Assembly: GCA_010909725.1 (NCBI GenBank)
Contig: JAACMV010000018.1
Span: 682,001 to 746,000, forward strand
Reading direction: 5' to 3'
Length of the DNA: 64,000 nt
From: Picochlorum sp. 'celeri'
Taxonomy: Eukaryota > Chlorophyta > Trebouxiophyceae
Every line of letters starts with the position of its first letter. Position 1 is the first letter of the stretch. The notes under the pieces were generated by a model that was not told the origin of the DNA, searched no databases, and saw only the letters and a program-made list of their open reading frames with translations. Shown here piece by piece: positions 1 through 12,710 of this stretch. Position numbers and translations under genes: made by a program.

Positions 1-610
1 AATTAACACTCATTTACTGCATACCTTGCCAGCAGTCTTGCCATACTTTGTCTCCACCTCCTGTTTGAACCCATACATGATTGCGCATGTAGCAGTCTCG
101 TGATTTCCCCGAATTATATGCACATGGTCAGGAATTTTCAACTTGTGTACACAGAATAAAAGCAAGGTTTCAAGGCCCCATGCTCCCCTGTCCACCATGT
201 CTCCATTCACAATGTATCGTTTTGACTGTGATGGATCCCCAGCAACTCTAAACAATTCACAAACATCGTGAAACTGACCATGAGTATCCCCAACAACGAC
301 AACATCAGGATTCGTGTGGTCAGGAATGATCTACAACGTCATACATGTCACGATAATGAAGAAAACCAAGGTCAACGAGATGTATGAAGCCCCACCAACG
401 CACCTCCACCAAAGTTGCTTCCTTCGCTACAATCGCTTGAGTTCGACGCAATATATCCAATACAAAGTCTTTGGGAAGATATTTTCTTAAATGAACTGGA
501 TTCGCATGTGTATATTCATGCAAGGAACGTCGAAATGAAGCAACAAACTCGTCGTCAACAACCTCAGGAATCGCATCAATTGGGGTCAATGTCACCATAT
601 TCTCTCTCAT
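1..610 (-). CDS. PP7-like serine/threonine protein phosphatase (3' end outside window)
   Basis: Metallo-dependent PPP-family phosphatase. Exon 1 runs from the ATG at 610 down to 404; a 73-nt intron (403-331) is followed by an exon from 330 to 25, where a GTATGC donor leads off the window. The second exon starts IIPDHTNPDVVVVGDTHGQFHD, which carries the metal-binding GDxHG motif; GDMVDRGAWGLET (GDxxDRG) and RGNHE follow. The WGLET version of the second motif and the following YGF...KYG segment are typical of plant PP7 rather than PP1, PP2A or PP5. The N-terminal ~65 residues are a helical leader similar in length to that of PP7. The C-terminal half of the catalytic domain lies beyond position 1. 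It is divergently placed to the bisphosphate nucleotidase gene (278 bp between starts). Confidence 0.8.
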
Positions 611-888
611 CTGTATCTATGTGATAATGTCAATATAAAAAAATAGAAGATACCAGAGCTACGCAAACATGCTTTGATATGGCCTTGTTCCTGGTAGTTG
701 AAACCATATCGTCACAGATCCGTTCGGACGGATGTTTTCATTGACCAGCCCTGCCGAGACATCACGATGGCCGCTCCCCATAGCAAATAGCATTTACTAT
801 TTACTTTAGACATTGGTGTGGAAGAATATTGGTCGACATATTGCATTATTCGTTCTTTTCTTCTGATCTCTCTACTAAGAAAACGGAA

Positions 889-1877
889 ATGTCGCTTGAT
901 CTATCAGTTACACAGACTATTTCATGTGAAGCAGTGGTTGCGATTGCTGAGGATGCAGCAAAAGCAATCCTAGATGTGTATAATTCAAAGGTGGGTCAAC
1001 CTCTGGAGTTGCTCTTTCCAGCAAAAGCAAGGTGCTTTGACGTATTTATTGTGTAGGACGAGGATTGGAGCGTCGAGATGAAGGCAGATGATTCTCCTTT
1101 GACTCGAGCAGATAAAGAAGCCAATGACATTATTTGCAAAGGCCTCGCTGCTCTAGGTATGTGAGCATGGTGTGTGTCTTATTGTCTTGTGTTATATTGG
1201 CCATCAATGTATCTTGTGCAGCTCCTCACATTCCAATCGTTTCTGAGGAAAATAGGCAAGTTTCGTTTGATATCAGGAAGAATTATCAGTATAGCTGGTG
1301 CGTGGATCCTTTGGATGGAACAAAAGAGTTTATCAAGAGGAATGGGCAATTCACAGTCAATATTGCATTGTTAGAAAATGATACGCCCATCTTAGGCGTT
1401 GTTCAAGTGCCAGTATCAGGAAAAGTATATTATGCTGCCAAAGGCCAAGGTGCTTTCGTGAAGGAAGGGCCAAGTGCACCTGCTACACAAATCCACGCTG
1501 CCAAGTTTTCCATGGGTGAGAAGGGATTGACAATCGTTGGGTCTGCATCGCACAGCTCTGCCGCGACAGAGGAGTTTATATCGAGATTTGATGAGCCAAA
1601 GTTTGAACAGCTAGGAAGCTCGTTGAAGCTACTGATGGTGGCCGAAGGTGTCGCTCATGTATACCCAAGACTAGCTCCAACATCTGAATGGGACACTGCT
1701 GCAGCACATGCCATAGTGACGGAGGCCGGAGGAGTTGTCCTCCAAGCGGGTAGGTGTGACAATAAAGGTGTAGCTTTGGAAGATTGGAAGGAAGTTCTCC
1801 CCAAAGAAATGAATGTTGTGTACAACAAGGAGCACCCATTGAACCCTTACTTTGTTGTCTATGGCCAGCGGATTTAA
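889..1877 (+). CDS. 3'(2'),5'-bisphosphate nucleotidase (CysQ/SAL1/BPNT1 family)
   Basis: Lithium-sensitive, Mg-dependent phosphatase that removes the 3' phosphate from PAP or PAPS, a by-product of sulfate assimilation. Three exons: 889-990, 1057-1156, 1222-1877, with introns of 66 and 65 nt (GTGGGT and GTATGT donors); the product is about 285 aa. Metal ligands are seen as SEE (residues ~74-76), the family hallmark DPLDGTKEF (~95-103) and the C-terminal SEWDTAA motif. The ATG at 889 is preferred; an in-frame codon at 829 would add 20 residues, so a short leader cannot be excluded. No clear plastid transit peptide is visible. The compact size resembles the CysQ/BPNT1 branch more than the longer plant SAL1. 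Confidence 0.88.
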
Positions 1878-2099
1878 TGCTCTTGAGAGGTATCATTGAA
1901 TTGGAAAGACACTTACTTGTCTGAATGTAACAACTGTCGTAGAGAGCCATGTGTAAACCATTGCTCTTGCTGTAATTGCAACTTGCATTGGCAATGTGCT
2001 TGAGATGGATACAATCTTGGCTGCATTGGAGGTGAATAGACATAATAACTCTTATCCATGTAGGAATAATTATTTTATGCTTCTATAATCACTAAAACC

Positions 2100-4725
2100 A
2101 TGAGTAGGAACGGATACCAGGGACAGCGTGGCAGGCGAGGTGGATTCAGAGGCGGTTTCAAGAGAGGAAGAGAGGAGCAAGCGGTTCTTGATCCCCGTAA
2201 GGTCCTCTTATCCACGTTATTATATTTAGGAGACGATTGTATCCCGGTATGTCGTCGCTGATCGATGTGTCCCTTTGCTGTTTGCTCTTTGTTCGATGCT
2301 TCCTGTCTTGAAGTTTGATTTTACCCCTCTGTCGTTCAGGAACTACACGTTCCCCACGCGATTGTGAATAATGTTTGCGGAGAGATAAAAGAGATGATTA
2401 AAATGGACAGTGAATCTGTTGCGTCGATGCTGCTCAAGGTTATTGTTCAAGTGAGCCCCAAAATTCCCTTGTACTGTGTCTTGCTAGGTACGTTTTAAAT
2501 GCTATATGAGTGCAGTATAGCTGAAATATTGTTGCGTGAACTGACACCATGTACAAATTGAAATATCTTTAGGGATCATTAACACGGACGATGTCGTTGG
2601 GGTGGAATTTGTGGAGACTTTTGCCAATAGATTAGCAAAAGAAGTGGCAGCGTCAGTCGATTCTCCAGCTGGCAGGTTTGAGACAGCTCCTCTGATTCGC
2701 TGCCTTGGTCAGCTTGTTGCGTATGGCATCGTGGATCCCAAATCACTATGGGATATATTAGATGACATGGTAAAAATTGCAGAGGAGATATCATCAGAAG
2801 ATTCAGCTGGAGCATTTCAACCATACACAGATCATTTAGTATGTCTTGTTTTAGGAGCTTTACCATTTGGTGGGGAAGAGTTGTTGTGCTCCGTGCCAGA
2901 GAAGTTCAATAGATTGCTAAATAGGTGCAACAAGTATGCAGATAATCGCCTTTACCAAATAAATGATGGCCTGAAGCCTTTTGCTGGTAAAGTAGGTGAT
3001 GACGACCAGATTTACCAGAGCGACTGTGGAGCAGCAAGTCACTTGACAGAAATGCTACGTGCTATTGAGGAAATGAGAGAAAGCTCTAGGTACTCTTTCG
3101 ATACTATACCGCGACTTGCGAGCTTTTATGAAGAGGATCTCTTGTCCAACACGGCAATGATCACATTAAGGCCCGTCTCAATGTCAGGTGAGTTATCTCT
3201 GCAGACGACTAATGTAGACATTATAGCAAGAGATATAATCGAGTGGTATCCACCAAGAGGTATAATACGATTTTTAAAAGAAGAGCATACCAAAGGAGAA
3301 AGGCTTCTGATAGAGCGGATCATTGCTGAGGATTACTTTCTTCACACGATCCATTACTTTGAGGGAGACAGAGTGGAATGTGCGAAGCGTTTGGCCCGTT
3401 CGATGCCATTAAATTATACCTACGATCCTCTTCTATGCGAAGTGATATTCGGTCAAATGCTGAGGCTGCCAGACATGGAGTTCAAGACAATAATGTACGG
3501 CACACTCATGGTGGATCTGTGTAAGCTTGTTCCCACTTTTCCACGGGCAATGAGTGCTTGTGTCAGGGAGTGCTTTTCTAGAATGGGTATTATCGATCCT
3601 TATTTACGGCAGCGATTGGCGGAGTGGCTAGCATATCATGTCTCAAATTATGACTTTGCTTGGCCATGGCAGAAGTGGTCACATGTGTTGGATGCTCCTG
3701 AGTACGACTGTCAAAGGCGATTCTGCGCAGATGTTGTCGCACGAATGATTCGATTATCTTATTGGGACCGTATCCACGATGTGCTGCCTGAGCCCTTCAG
3801 AAAGCTACTTCCTCCAAAGCCTCAGATACAGGACTTGCCATCTGATCAGAGTGGGGATCTAGAGGCAATATGGGCCTCAAAAACTGTAGATTTGATCCGT
3901 AAAAAGACAAAAGCTGACCAGCTTGATGACTGGATGAAGTCTAATGCGCTAGAAGCGGTGCTAGGTGGCAAAGTGGCTGTAGCAAGGATGTTGTTGCGAG
4001 CACTTCTCGTTGCTGGACAGAAAACATATTCTCATATGATAATTGCTCTGGAGAGATACTATGGACCTTTGGCTATATTGATCACTGACAGCGGTGAAGA
4101 AGCACAGATGGCATCGATTGATGTAATTTGGCAAGTCTGGCATGAGAATCTCCAGCGGGCTGCAATGGCAGTTGATAGGATGATGACCCTGCGACTGGTC
4201 TCAGCAAACACTATTGTTGCATGGGTGTTCAAAACTGGCACAATCTGTTCTTCTGATGACCGGTATAAGTATAACTTTGGCTGGGAATCTTTACATGTGG
4301 CAGTAAACAAGGTAATTGCGAGAGTTGATGATGTGAGAGCTGACATTGCCAGGATCCGGCAAGATTCTCCTTCAGACGATGCAGACAACAGAATAAGCGC
4401 AAAGCAAGAAGTTCTGAAGGAGTGTGAAAGGGATGCATCTGAGACTCTTGTCTTTGTTGTGAAAAATTTCGTGCAGGTGATTGATGACTTGTTCTCGGCA
4501 AATGAAACTATGTCATCCTATAGCAGCCTCGAGAGCATTGATGGTGTGCAAGGGAGCACTTCAAAAGAAAATATCCTGTTCTTTGAGCTTCTTCTATTCA
4601 CAAAAGCTTTCATCCGCCATTATTATCAGTCATTTGCCAACTGTACTGCGGAGATAAAAAAGCTAGCTGATGGTGCAAAAATTCCACTGACACAGTCAGT
4701 CATAAAATCATCCCTGCAAGTGTGA
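2100..4725 (+). CDS. CBP80: Nuclear cap-binding protein subunit 1 (CBP80)
   Basis: Large subunit of the nuclear cap-binding complex, which binds the m7G cap of Pol II transcripts with CBP20 and supports splicing, export and miRNA processing. Exons 2100-2246, 2340-2487 and 2573-4725 give about 815 aa, the usual family length. The N-terminus is short and RG-rich (residues ~6-25) instead of the bipartite NLS seen in animals. The MIF4G-type helical repeats follow; the region around 3409-3840, including PLNY, EVIFGQMLRLP, DLCKLVP, LSNYDFAWPW-like and RLSYWDRI segments, is the most recognisable part of CBP80. The reading frame is uninterrupted through exon 3. Confidence 0.9.
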
Positions 4726-5088
4726 AAAAGGGCCATGCACACAATGAATTCGTTTCCTATCTTTGACATGTCAATCCATCTACATGACTAAGCACCGATC
4801 GTGACGAATTGAACCCATATGCCCATGTCGTATGCGTATAATTGGATCATGGCTGGAGAGTACGCCTTGCTCCATGTCGATCAAACGTGAGAGGGCGCCT
4901 GGCCTTGAATCGCAAATCATCGAATCGTTGTAGGTTTCATTGTAGCCCGCCCGGCCTCAACGGCACATTTATATCATTATCTGTGATAAAATACGGGGAG
5001 AAACTTCCAATTGACGCTCCTCTATCCCAGGCTTCCATTAATAAAGGACTGCCGACTTATCTTCAATACGACTGTGGTTTGTGCGCAA
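4726..5088. other. Intergenic region between CBP80 and leuC
   Basis: 363 bp between two genes on the same strand. It should hold the CBP80 3' end and the leuC promoter and leader. I see no conserved ORF, RNA gene or repeat in it. Confidence 0.6.
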
Positions 5089-6687
5089 ATGAAGCTCTCT
5101 CAAACAGTACAACGTAGTCAAATTAGAACTACGAAATATTCAGGAGCAAAAGCTGTCCGAATAACATGCTCAGCTTCCCCGACGACCTCGAGGAGTCCTG
5201 CGGCTACTGGACAGGTGAGGGCAGCAAAGTTCTTTAGTCTCGCAATTGGTATTTCGTTAACTAAAATCTTATTCTACAGGTCAAAAACGCATTGACGATG
5301 ACGGAGAAGATCCTGGCAAAGCACAGCAACAATGCGAGTGTGGCTCCAGGCCAGAACATTTGGACTGACGTAGATAAACTTCTCACGCACGACGTGTGCG
5401 GACCTGGTACTTTCGGAATTTTCCAAAAGGAGTTTGGTGAGAATGCTGACGTCTGGGACAATGAAAAGGTGGTGATCATCCCAGATCATTACATTTTCAC
5501 TGCAGACCCAAGGGCTAATAGGAACGTCGATATTTTGAGAGACATTTCCAAGCAGTACAATATCAAGTACGTTATTACTGCATTGATTTGTTTTATCATG
5601 TTTCGTGTCTCATTTTGATATTTTGCTGTTCAGGTATTTCTATGACATAACTGACAGAAGTGACTTCAGGGCCAACCCCAACTACAAAGGAGTTTGCCAC
5701 ATTGCCATGGCTGAAGAGGGTCATTGCAAACCTGGTGAGGTTCTTTTTGGGACTGATTCCCATACTTGCAATGCTGGGGCATTTGGACAGTTTGCTACGG
5801 GGGTTGGAAACACAGATGCAGGATTCATTTTGGGTACAGGGAAATTGTTGATCAAGGTGCCACCAACAATGCGATTCTGTTTAGATGGCGAGATGCCACC
5901 ATACCTTTTGGCAAAAGATTTGATTCTACACATTATTGGAGAAATTACTGTCAGCGGTGGAACCTACAAGGCCATGGAGTTCACCGGGTCAGCTATTGAG
6001 AACATGAGTATGGAGGAGAGGATGACTGTTTGCAACATGGTTGTCGAAGCCGGAGGAAAGAATGGACTTTGCCCACCAGATCAAACAACATTCGATTATG
6101 TGACTGCAAGGACATCTGATTCATTTGAGCCAGTGTATGCAGATGCTGGGGCAAATTATATTGCTGACTATCGCTTTGATGTATCAAAATTGGAACCAGT
6201 TGTTGCTGCACCACACTCCCCAGACAACCGCAAGTTGGCTAGAGAGTGCAGTGATGTGAAGATTGACAGAGTTTACATTGGCTCTTGCACAGGGGGGAAA
6301 ACAGAAGATTTCCAAGCGGCAGCAAAACTTTTGCACAAGGCTGGTGGTCAGGTGAAGGTCCCTACATATCTTGTCCCAGCAACGCAGAAAGTATGGGGAG
6401 ATGTTTATACCCTTCCCGTTCCAGGATGTGATGGCAAGACAGCGGCACAAATCTTTGAGGAAGCTGGCTGTGTCACACCAGCATCTCCATCATGTGCTGC
6501 CTGCTTAGGAGGCCCACAGGATACATTTGCACGAATGAACAAGCCGGAAGTTTGTGTCTCGACAACAAACAGAAATTTCCCAGGGAGAATGGGGCATAAG
6601 GAAGGACAGGTGTACCTTGCCTCTCCATACACTGCAGCAGCATCAGCATTGACTGGATTTGTCACAGATCCAAGAGATTTCCTCTAA
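5089..6687 (+). CDS. leuC: 3-isopropylmalate dehydratase large subunit, plastid-targeted (LeuC)
   Basis: Aconitase-family [4Fe-4S] enzyme that isomerises 2-isopropylmalate to 3-isopropylmalate in leucine synthesis, acting with a separate small subunit. Exons 5089-5214, 5280-5566 and 5634-6687; introns of 65 and 67 nt; 488 aa. The first ~40 residues are Ser/Thr/Arg/Lys-rich with almost no acidic residues, as expected for a plastid transit peptide. Cluster cysteines are seen in GSCTGG (~residue 354) and SPSCAACLGG (~420); GTDSHT and GPGTFGIFQ are further family motifs. In some red algae this gene is plastid-encoded, so its nuclear position is informative about lineage. Confidence 0.92.
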
Positions 6688-6758
6688 TTGTGCCCTCGTG
6701 TAATCATTAAATAATCCTCATCCAAGAATATATGATATTCTGAAAATCTGTAAGAAGC

Positions 6759-8371
6759 CTATGTATCTGGCTCCCATATCTTCAAGGTTCTATCATATCC
6801 CACGGTTGCCATCTTGAGGTTCCCTAATCTAGACACATCGCTACCCATTACCTTACCCTCGTGCCCAGCCAACGTCTTCGTCAAGGTGAACTTATTTCCA
6901 GACCATATTTTGCAAACATTATCATATCCACACGTCATCAAGTAATTCCCTCGAATGGGATCAAATTTGACTTGTGAGATGAGAGATGTGTGACCTGGCA
7001 ACACTGCCAATGTTTCTCTCTTCCGCAAATCATATATTCTAGCCGTGTGATCTTCACTGCCAGTGGCAATCATATATCCGTTCGGGCTGAAATCTACTGC
7101 TAACACTGCCTTGGCATGTCCCTTTAAAATTGATACAGAGCGCCCTGTTCTCAGGTCCCAGACTCTGGCATATCCATCCAACCCGCTTGAGACTGCAAGA
7201 GATCCATCTGTATTGAATGCCAAAGCGTATACAGATCTACTATGCCCCTCTTGCTCTAGGATACAATGGCCAGTGTCCAAATCCCAAAGTCTCCATGTGC
7301 GATCAAAGCTGCAAGTCCCTAGATGGGCCCCCATGGGGTGCATTGCTATCCTTGCAAGCCTCTGGGTGTGACCCTCAAGGCTCCTTAGCAGTGTTCCATC
7401 ACAGCTCCACAGACGAGCGCAATTATCAACTGAGCCAGTTGCCAGATGTACAGATTTCTCATTCTCACAGGCAGCGTCAAATGAGGGATGCCAGGCAACA
7501 CAGGTGAGACGGTCCTCGTGTGCTTCTATTGTAGTCTTCACTTTCAATGTCTCGGTGCACCAAATTTTCGCCCTTCCGCTCCACGATGCTACAGCTATGT
7601 ATTCATCTCTCGGTGAAAATGAACAAGAAACCACAGGCCTACTATCTGCAAGCTCTGATGCTGCATTTGTCATCGCTTGAAGCATGTCGCTGCTCTTCTT
7701 TTCATCCCCTGATCGAGTCCTCTCGTCATCTAACCTCTGGCGGGCTCTGAATAAGGAAAACTTGGCGACATCTCTCCGAAACGCAAGCAATTCATCGGAA
7801 CCCTCGGTGAAGAATAACCCTTCTGGCTTTTTGTCAATGATCACATTGCTTGGTAAAGTCTGAGACACAGTCTCTGCATCACATACAAAGATAAAAAGAT
7901 ACCATCGTCAGTGCTGTGAATCAACCTAATTAAATAACGTATCACGCACGTAGGGATTCAATTTCTTTCTGATCTAATCCAACCAACAAGCCCCTCAATC
8001 GTTCCCTCCGTTCCAACTGCATCCACAATCATCAGCACAGTCGCATGAGAAACTATATCGAACAAGACGCCTGATACATCCCACGAACCTTTCCCTCTCC
8101 AAAGAATGTAACCGGTTCCTCAAGAGCTCTCAGAAACGCCCGCACCTCGGCATCAGAGGTGGGCACTACAACAGTCTTGAGCAGTCTCTTGTGCTCCAGT
8201 TTCCGCAGCTTATTCTCATGCTCTTCTCTTCCATCCATACCAGACTGCATTAAATATACTTGTACATTATTCGTGACTGTCATAGAATCTGAATCATGCC
8301 ACAACAGGACACTGTACCTCTGGGAGCAATGCTTCTTGTGCATCGCCCAACTGCCTCTTTTCCGCAGTCAT
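6759..8371 (-). CDS. PRPF4: U4/U6 small nuclear ribonucleoprotein PRP4 (PRPF4)
   Basis: WD40 component of the U4/U6 di-snRNP that works with PRP3. Four exons: 8371-8318, 8244-8089, 8016-7950, 7873-6759, joined by 72-76 nt introns, giving 463 aa. Exon 2 carries the splicing factor motif typical of PRP4 (VPTSDAEVRAFLRALEEP, then FFGEG at ~65-70), continued by ERRERLRGLL in exon 3. The C-terminal ~280 residues contain seven WD repeats with repeated GH...D...W/IWD spacing. The exon 4 reading frame starts with a valine codon, so the ATG at 8371 supplies the start. It ends 71 bp from the convergent leuC stop. Confidence 0.92.
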
Positions 8372-8643
8372 GATGCAAGGCTGTTATAATATATATATTT
8401 AAGCATTAATTCAATAAAAAAATCGCAGTGGAAATTGTCGTCCATCCAGGGATGCAAGTACCTTTGATCACCTAGAAAACTAACCATCATCTGATTGCAG
8501 GCCTCATCTTCGTCTAGACCCTCATGCCAATGAGTAACAGGCTATGTAAAATCCACATAAAATAGTACTATATTCAGCAGTCGAAGGACACTGACCTTTG
8601 GTATCCAATATATACAGTGGGAGACTGTTTTCCATTCGGAGTG

Positions 8644-9151
8644 ATGAGTTCGGTATGTTATATATCCCGTATGGATGCACGCTGATAGTCAACTAAAAAA
8701 ACATGTATCCATGTTACAGATGCCTATGGATGGAGTCCCAAGGGACCCACTCAGAGACGGTTTGTATGCCCATAAAGATGTGTCCCGAGTGACGCATCCC
8801 GTAGAGAATATTCTGCGGGAGTCTGACACTTCTGCACGAAAGAGTTTACAAGAACAAGTATATGGGACTGCACTTCCTGCTCGCGCGGTCATTGAGCACC
8901 AGATTTTGAATAGGTACGAATCCTGATCACCCATCCTCTTGCTGTGGTCAAAATGCTCAAGAGTCGTGTGGACAATGTGTTGATGCAGAATTGAAAGACT
9001 TCCAGGATTTCCTTCATCCAAGCTTGGACTAGAATCGCTCACAGGAGAATTAGATCTTTTTGGGTTCGAATCCTACCTGCCTTCCATGGAGGAGAAGATT
9101 GATGTTCTAAAGGAACCGCACGAGGGAATGGAGAAGAAATGTGGCTTATAA
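8644..9151 (+). CDS. UMP1: Proteasome maturation factor UMP1/POMP
   Basis: Short-lived chaperone of 20S proteasome assembly. It is easily missed because the first exon is only 9 nt (ATG AGT TCG, 8644-8652). Exon 2 is 8720-8913 and exon 3 is 8989-9151, with 67- and 75-nt introns; the product is 121 aa. DGVPRDPLRDGL, VTHPVE, the central YG.ALPARAVIEHQIL helix, and the C-terminal RLPGFPSSKLGLESLTG, GFESYL and EPHEGMEKKCGL blocks follow the order seen in UMP1/POMP. Convergent with the mS38-like gene (50 bp between stops). Confidence 0.88.
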
Positions 9152-9201
9152 GAATTCGTATATGAGTTAAATGATAAATAAATAACGGCATCCTGCTTCA
9201 A

Positions 9202-9668
9202 TCAACGCTTATGGCGGTTCAATTTCCTCCTCTTTGCGTGCTTGTGCTTGTTCATCTTCTTCTTCCGCTTCCTCCGAACGGAATCCGCCCTCCACTCGCT
9301 ATCGTCGTCCTCACTCACAGGGTGTACAGGCCCACACAGCATGCTCCAGCGCGGTGGCACCACGACCCCTCTCTCACCAACGGCAAAAGAGCCCAACAAG
9401 GCACCATCTACTACTCTCGTACCCGTGCAGAGCACGGCATCATTGTTCCATCCTGAAGAAGAAGGCACTACATGATTGAAAGTCGATCGCAGATCTCATC
9501 TACCATGCACGTACCTCGAGTATTCTCAGAGACACCTCCAGAATAGGAATAGAGTTGGTTCAGGCCACCGTCAACCTTGGGCGCGGCCATCCCTGACCTC
9601 TTTCCAAGCTCTATCAAAACATTGTCAAATAATTTATCAAACGACTTGCGCAGCGATACACGAAGCAT
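9202..9668 (-). CDS. Mitoribosomal mS38 / COX24-AURKAIP1 domain protein
   Basis: Small basic protein of about 139 aa. Exon 1 is 9668-9515 and exon 2 is 9467-9202; the intron is short (47 nt, GTACGT donor). The last ~25 residues (RRKRKKKMNKHKHAKRRK...) match the Arg/Lys/His-rich C-terminal domain of mitochondrial small-subunit protein mS38 (yeast Cox24, human AURKAIP1). The N-terminal region (MLRVSLRKSFDKLF...) could act as a targeting leader. The middle is not recognisable. The family is assigned from the C-terminal motif only, and a plastid location is possible. Confidence 0.7.
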
Positions 9669-9981
9669 CGTGGCAACTATCGTTCACGACTGAGACAAGT
9701 GTTAAAAGGGTTGGCAAAACCCGACTTTACTCGTCTTATATGGATGACTCTTATTTTTATACTACTGAGAATGAAACATCAATCGAATATAAACTTGCAG
9801 AAGGCGGATATGAGACAGGAATTGAAGGCGGATGTGGGACTTTGATTTCCAGCAGTCATTCAAGATCTTTCGAAGGATTACTCTGTACTTCATGGGCAAG
9901 TGAATCCTCTTCATTACCCTCTACTATTATTTCATACATTAATTTATGTATAGGTCTATCCAAAACAGTTGATGACGGGGA
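9669..9981. other. Divergent intergenic region, mS38-like / Cu-ATPase
   Basis: 313 bp between two divergent starts. A long open frame on the + strand (from about 9476) crosses it but has no recognisable content and lies antisense to the mS38-like exon. I see nothing else here beyond presumed promoters. Confidence 0.5.
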
Positions 9982-12710
9982 ATGCCTCGCTCGATACGAC
10001 TTCTGGCAATGGTACAAGGAAAACTCGCTGGGCTTACGACCACGACTCTTCGGACTGGAACGAGGTCTATCCACACATATGCGAGAAGATTTCATTATGA
10101 CAAGACACAGCAAAGAGCGCTCCCGAATGCGCTGCGAGGGATACTCGTAAGGGCGAGGTTTCCAGTGGACTTGCCAAGAGCTATTAGCACCGACACAAGT
10201 TTGGATGCTCCGCCAGAGAACGCAAGCACATCTCCAGACAATGTAGTGGTCTTGGATGTTACGAAGATGATGTGTGGAGGTTGCAGTGCATCTGTGAAGA
10301 AAATGTTGTCGCAGCAACCAAAGGTGAAGGAGGCATCAGTCAATCTCATTACTGGAACAGCAGTGGTTCATTTGGCTCCGGAGTCGAGTGATAAAGATGT
10401 GGACGATATTGTGCGAGTGATAAGTGATAAGGGATTCCCTACTTTCTTGCGTACTGCGGAAAACAGTGCTGAGCAGATGGAACAGATTCGATTGGCAAAG
10501 GTGGAGGAGGAGAGGAAAGAGTACGCTGCTTGATTTCCATTGGAATGGGTCTCGTATTTCTAGCGCTTATTTGTTATTGTTTGGCATGCAGGAAACTGTC
10601 TTTACAGTTTGCATGGCTTTTGGCGGTGAGTAGTTATGGCCACCACTTGGGGCATTTATTGCATGGGCTAGGATTGCATCAGTATGCCCACTCTGAATTT
10701 ATGTCTTGGTTGGGGACACCTGCTGTTGGAGGTGCTCTTGGAGCTATCGCTATTCTCGGCCCCGGGCGTGCGTTGTTGAGGGATGGATTCAATGCATTTG
10801 TGAATGGTCGACCTAATATGAATTCATTGATATCTCTTGGAGCCACTACATCATTCTCAACAGGTCTGCTGTCTGCATTCTTGCCCAACCTCAGCATTGA
10901 TCCCTCATTCTTGGAAGAGCCTGTGATGCTTCTGGCATTTGTTCTATTGGGAAGGTCTTTGGAGAAGAAGGCGCGTGCTGAAGCCTCGAATGACCTGACA
11001 AGTCTGGCAAACCTTCTCCCATCACACGCGCGTCTAGTCAAGGAAGAAATTGAACATGATGCGAGCAAAGTAGAGGCGATCGGTTCGATATCAATTCCCA
11101 CTTCTATGATTCGAACAGGTGACGTGATTCAAGTATTTCCCAGCGAGACAATACCGGTTGATGGAGAGGTTATCACAGGCACATGCTCTGTGGATGAAGC
11201 GCTGCTCACTGGAGAATCCAGGACCATCCTCAAGACGGCTGGAGACAGCGTGACGGGAGGTACAATTTTATTCGATTCTCCTGTACTCATCAAAGCTACC
11301 ACAACCGGGGAATCCTCTACCTTATCCAGAATAGGACGATTGGTGGCAGAAGCTCAAGGACGTGAAGCACCCATCCAACGGCTTGCTGATCGGGTAGCTG
11401 GGTGGTTTTGCTATGGAGTCATGTCCGCTTCGGCATTCACTTTTGCATTTTGGTACGGTCTCGGTACCCATATTTTTCCAAATGTCCTGTACAGCGACAT
11501 GATGGCAGACGTAGATGGCAGCATAGAGCTTCTGAGTCTGAAGCTGGCAATTGATGTCCTAGTTGTTGCCTGCCCCTGTGCCTTGGGGCTTGCGACCCCT
11601 ACAGCTGTATTGGTTTCATCTTCGGCGGCAGCAAAGAGAGGTATCCTTGTCAAAGGCGGTGAAACACTCGAGAGGATGTCAAGTATATCATCGATTATTT
11701 TCGACAAAACAGGTACTGTTACGGAAGGCAAACTCCAGGTATTGTCTGTGTCGAACTTTGCGGGCACCAAAGATGACGTCATTAGACTAGCAGCCACAGC
11801 CGAAACTCAAACAATTCACCCAATAGCAGCCTCTTTGCAAAGTTACGCTCAAGAGAAAGGTATGTCGCTATTTTTTTGTTCGCAGACTTGATTCCTTAAA
11901 TCCTTAAATTAATTGTTGATTTGCGCTACCACAGGAATAAAACCCGGCAAGATCGCAAAGTCTACCACGGAGCCAGGGAATGGGGTGTTTGCGAAGATCG
12001 ACGGCGAAGATATATACGTTGGACGGCAGGAATGGGTTGGACTAAAGACAGGAGATTCGAGCCTTCGTCCTTCACAGTCAGAATTCACCGAGATATGGGT
12101 AGGTTCTTCCAGTGCTGGTGTTCTGGGCAAAATTTGCTTGTCAGACACTGTTCGTGAAGATAGCAGAGAAGTCATCGAAGGATTTCTTAAGGAAGGAAAG
12201 AATGTCTTCTTGTTGTCTGGCGATAATATAGGAATCACCCGCCGTGTAGGGACAATGATTGGAATTCCCGAGTCCAATATTTTCGGTGAAAAATCACCCG
12301 AAGAAAAGGCAAGATTTGTTGAGAGTTTGAAGAGCTCAGGCCAAACTGTTGCGATGGTTGGGGACGGCGTCAATGATACAATCGCGCTGGGATCGGCTGA
12401 CATTGGTATTGCAATGGGTAGAGGAACGGATGCAGCTGGGTCTGCTGCCGATGTTATTTTACTTGGCGATAAATTAACGCAACTGCGAGAAGCGATCTTC
12501 ATTGGTGATACAACGATGGCGAAAATCAAGCAAAATCTTACACTCGCATTGATGTATAACTCTCTTGGTATTCCGATCGCAGCCGGTGCCTTGCTACCGA
12601 AGTTCGACATCGTCTTATCACCCACGCTGGCTGCAGCGATGATGGCATGCAGCTCAATTGTCGTTGTTGGAAATAGCGTGTTGCTGAAAAAGAAGTTCGC
12701 AGATCAATGA
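9982..12710 (+). CDS. Plastid-type copper-transporting P1B ATPase (PAA1/HMA6-like)
   Basis: P1B-1 ATPase that moves Cu(I) across a plastid membrane to supply plastocyanin and Cu/Zn SOD. Exons 9982-10520, 10592-11859, 11935-12710; introns of 71 and 75 nt; 860 aa. An Arg/Thr-rich leader (~80 aa) suggests a transit peptide. One HMA domain follows with the MCGGC metal site (~residue 97). Further motifs are TGES (~385), the CPC channel motif (~507), DKTGT phosphorylation site (~550), a THxP-like IHP (~589) and GDGVND (~744). The last two transmembrane helices contain the YN and MxxxS-type residues of Cu pumps. The MCGGCSASVKK sequence resembles plant PAA1 closely. Its stop codon overlaps the 3' end of the next gene on the other strand. 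Confidence 0.92.

Noticed and set aside
9476..10150. 224-codon plus-strand open frame
   Set aside because: It is antisense to the mS38-like exon and out of frame with the copper ATPase; composition is unlike a protein and no motif is visible.
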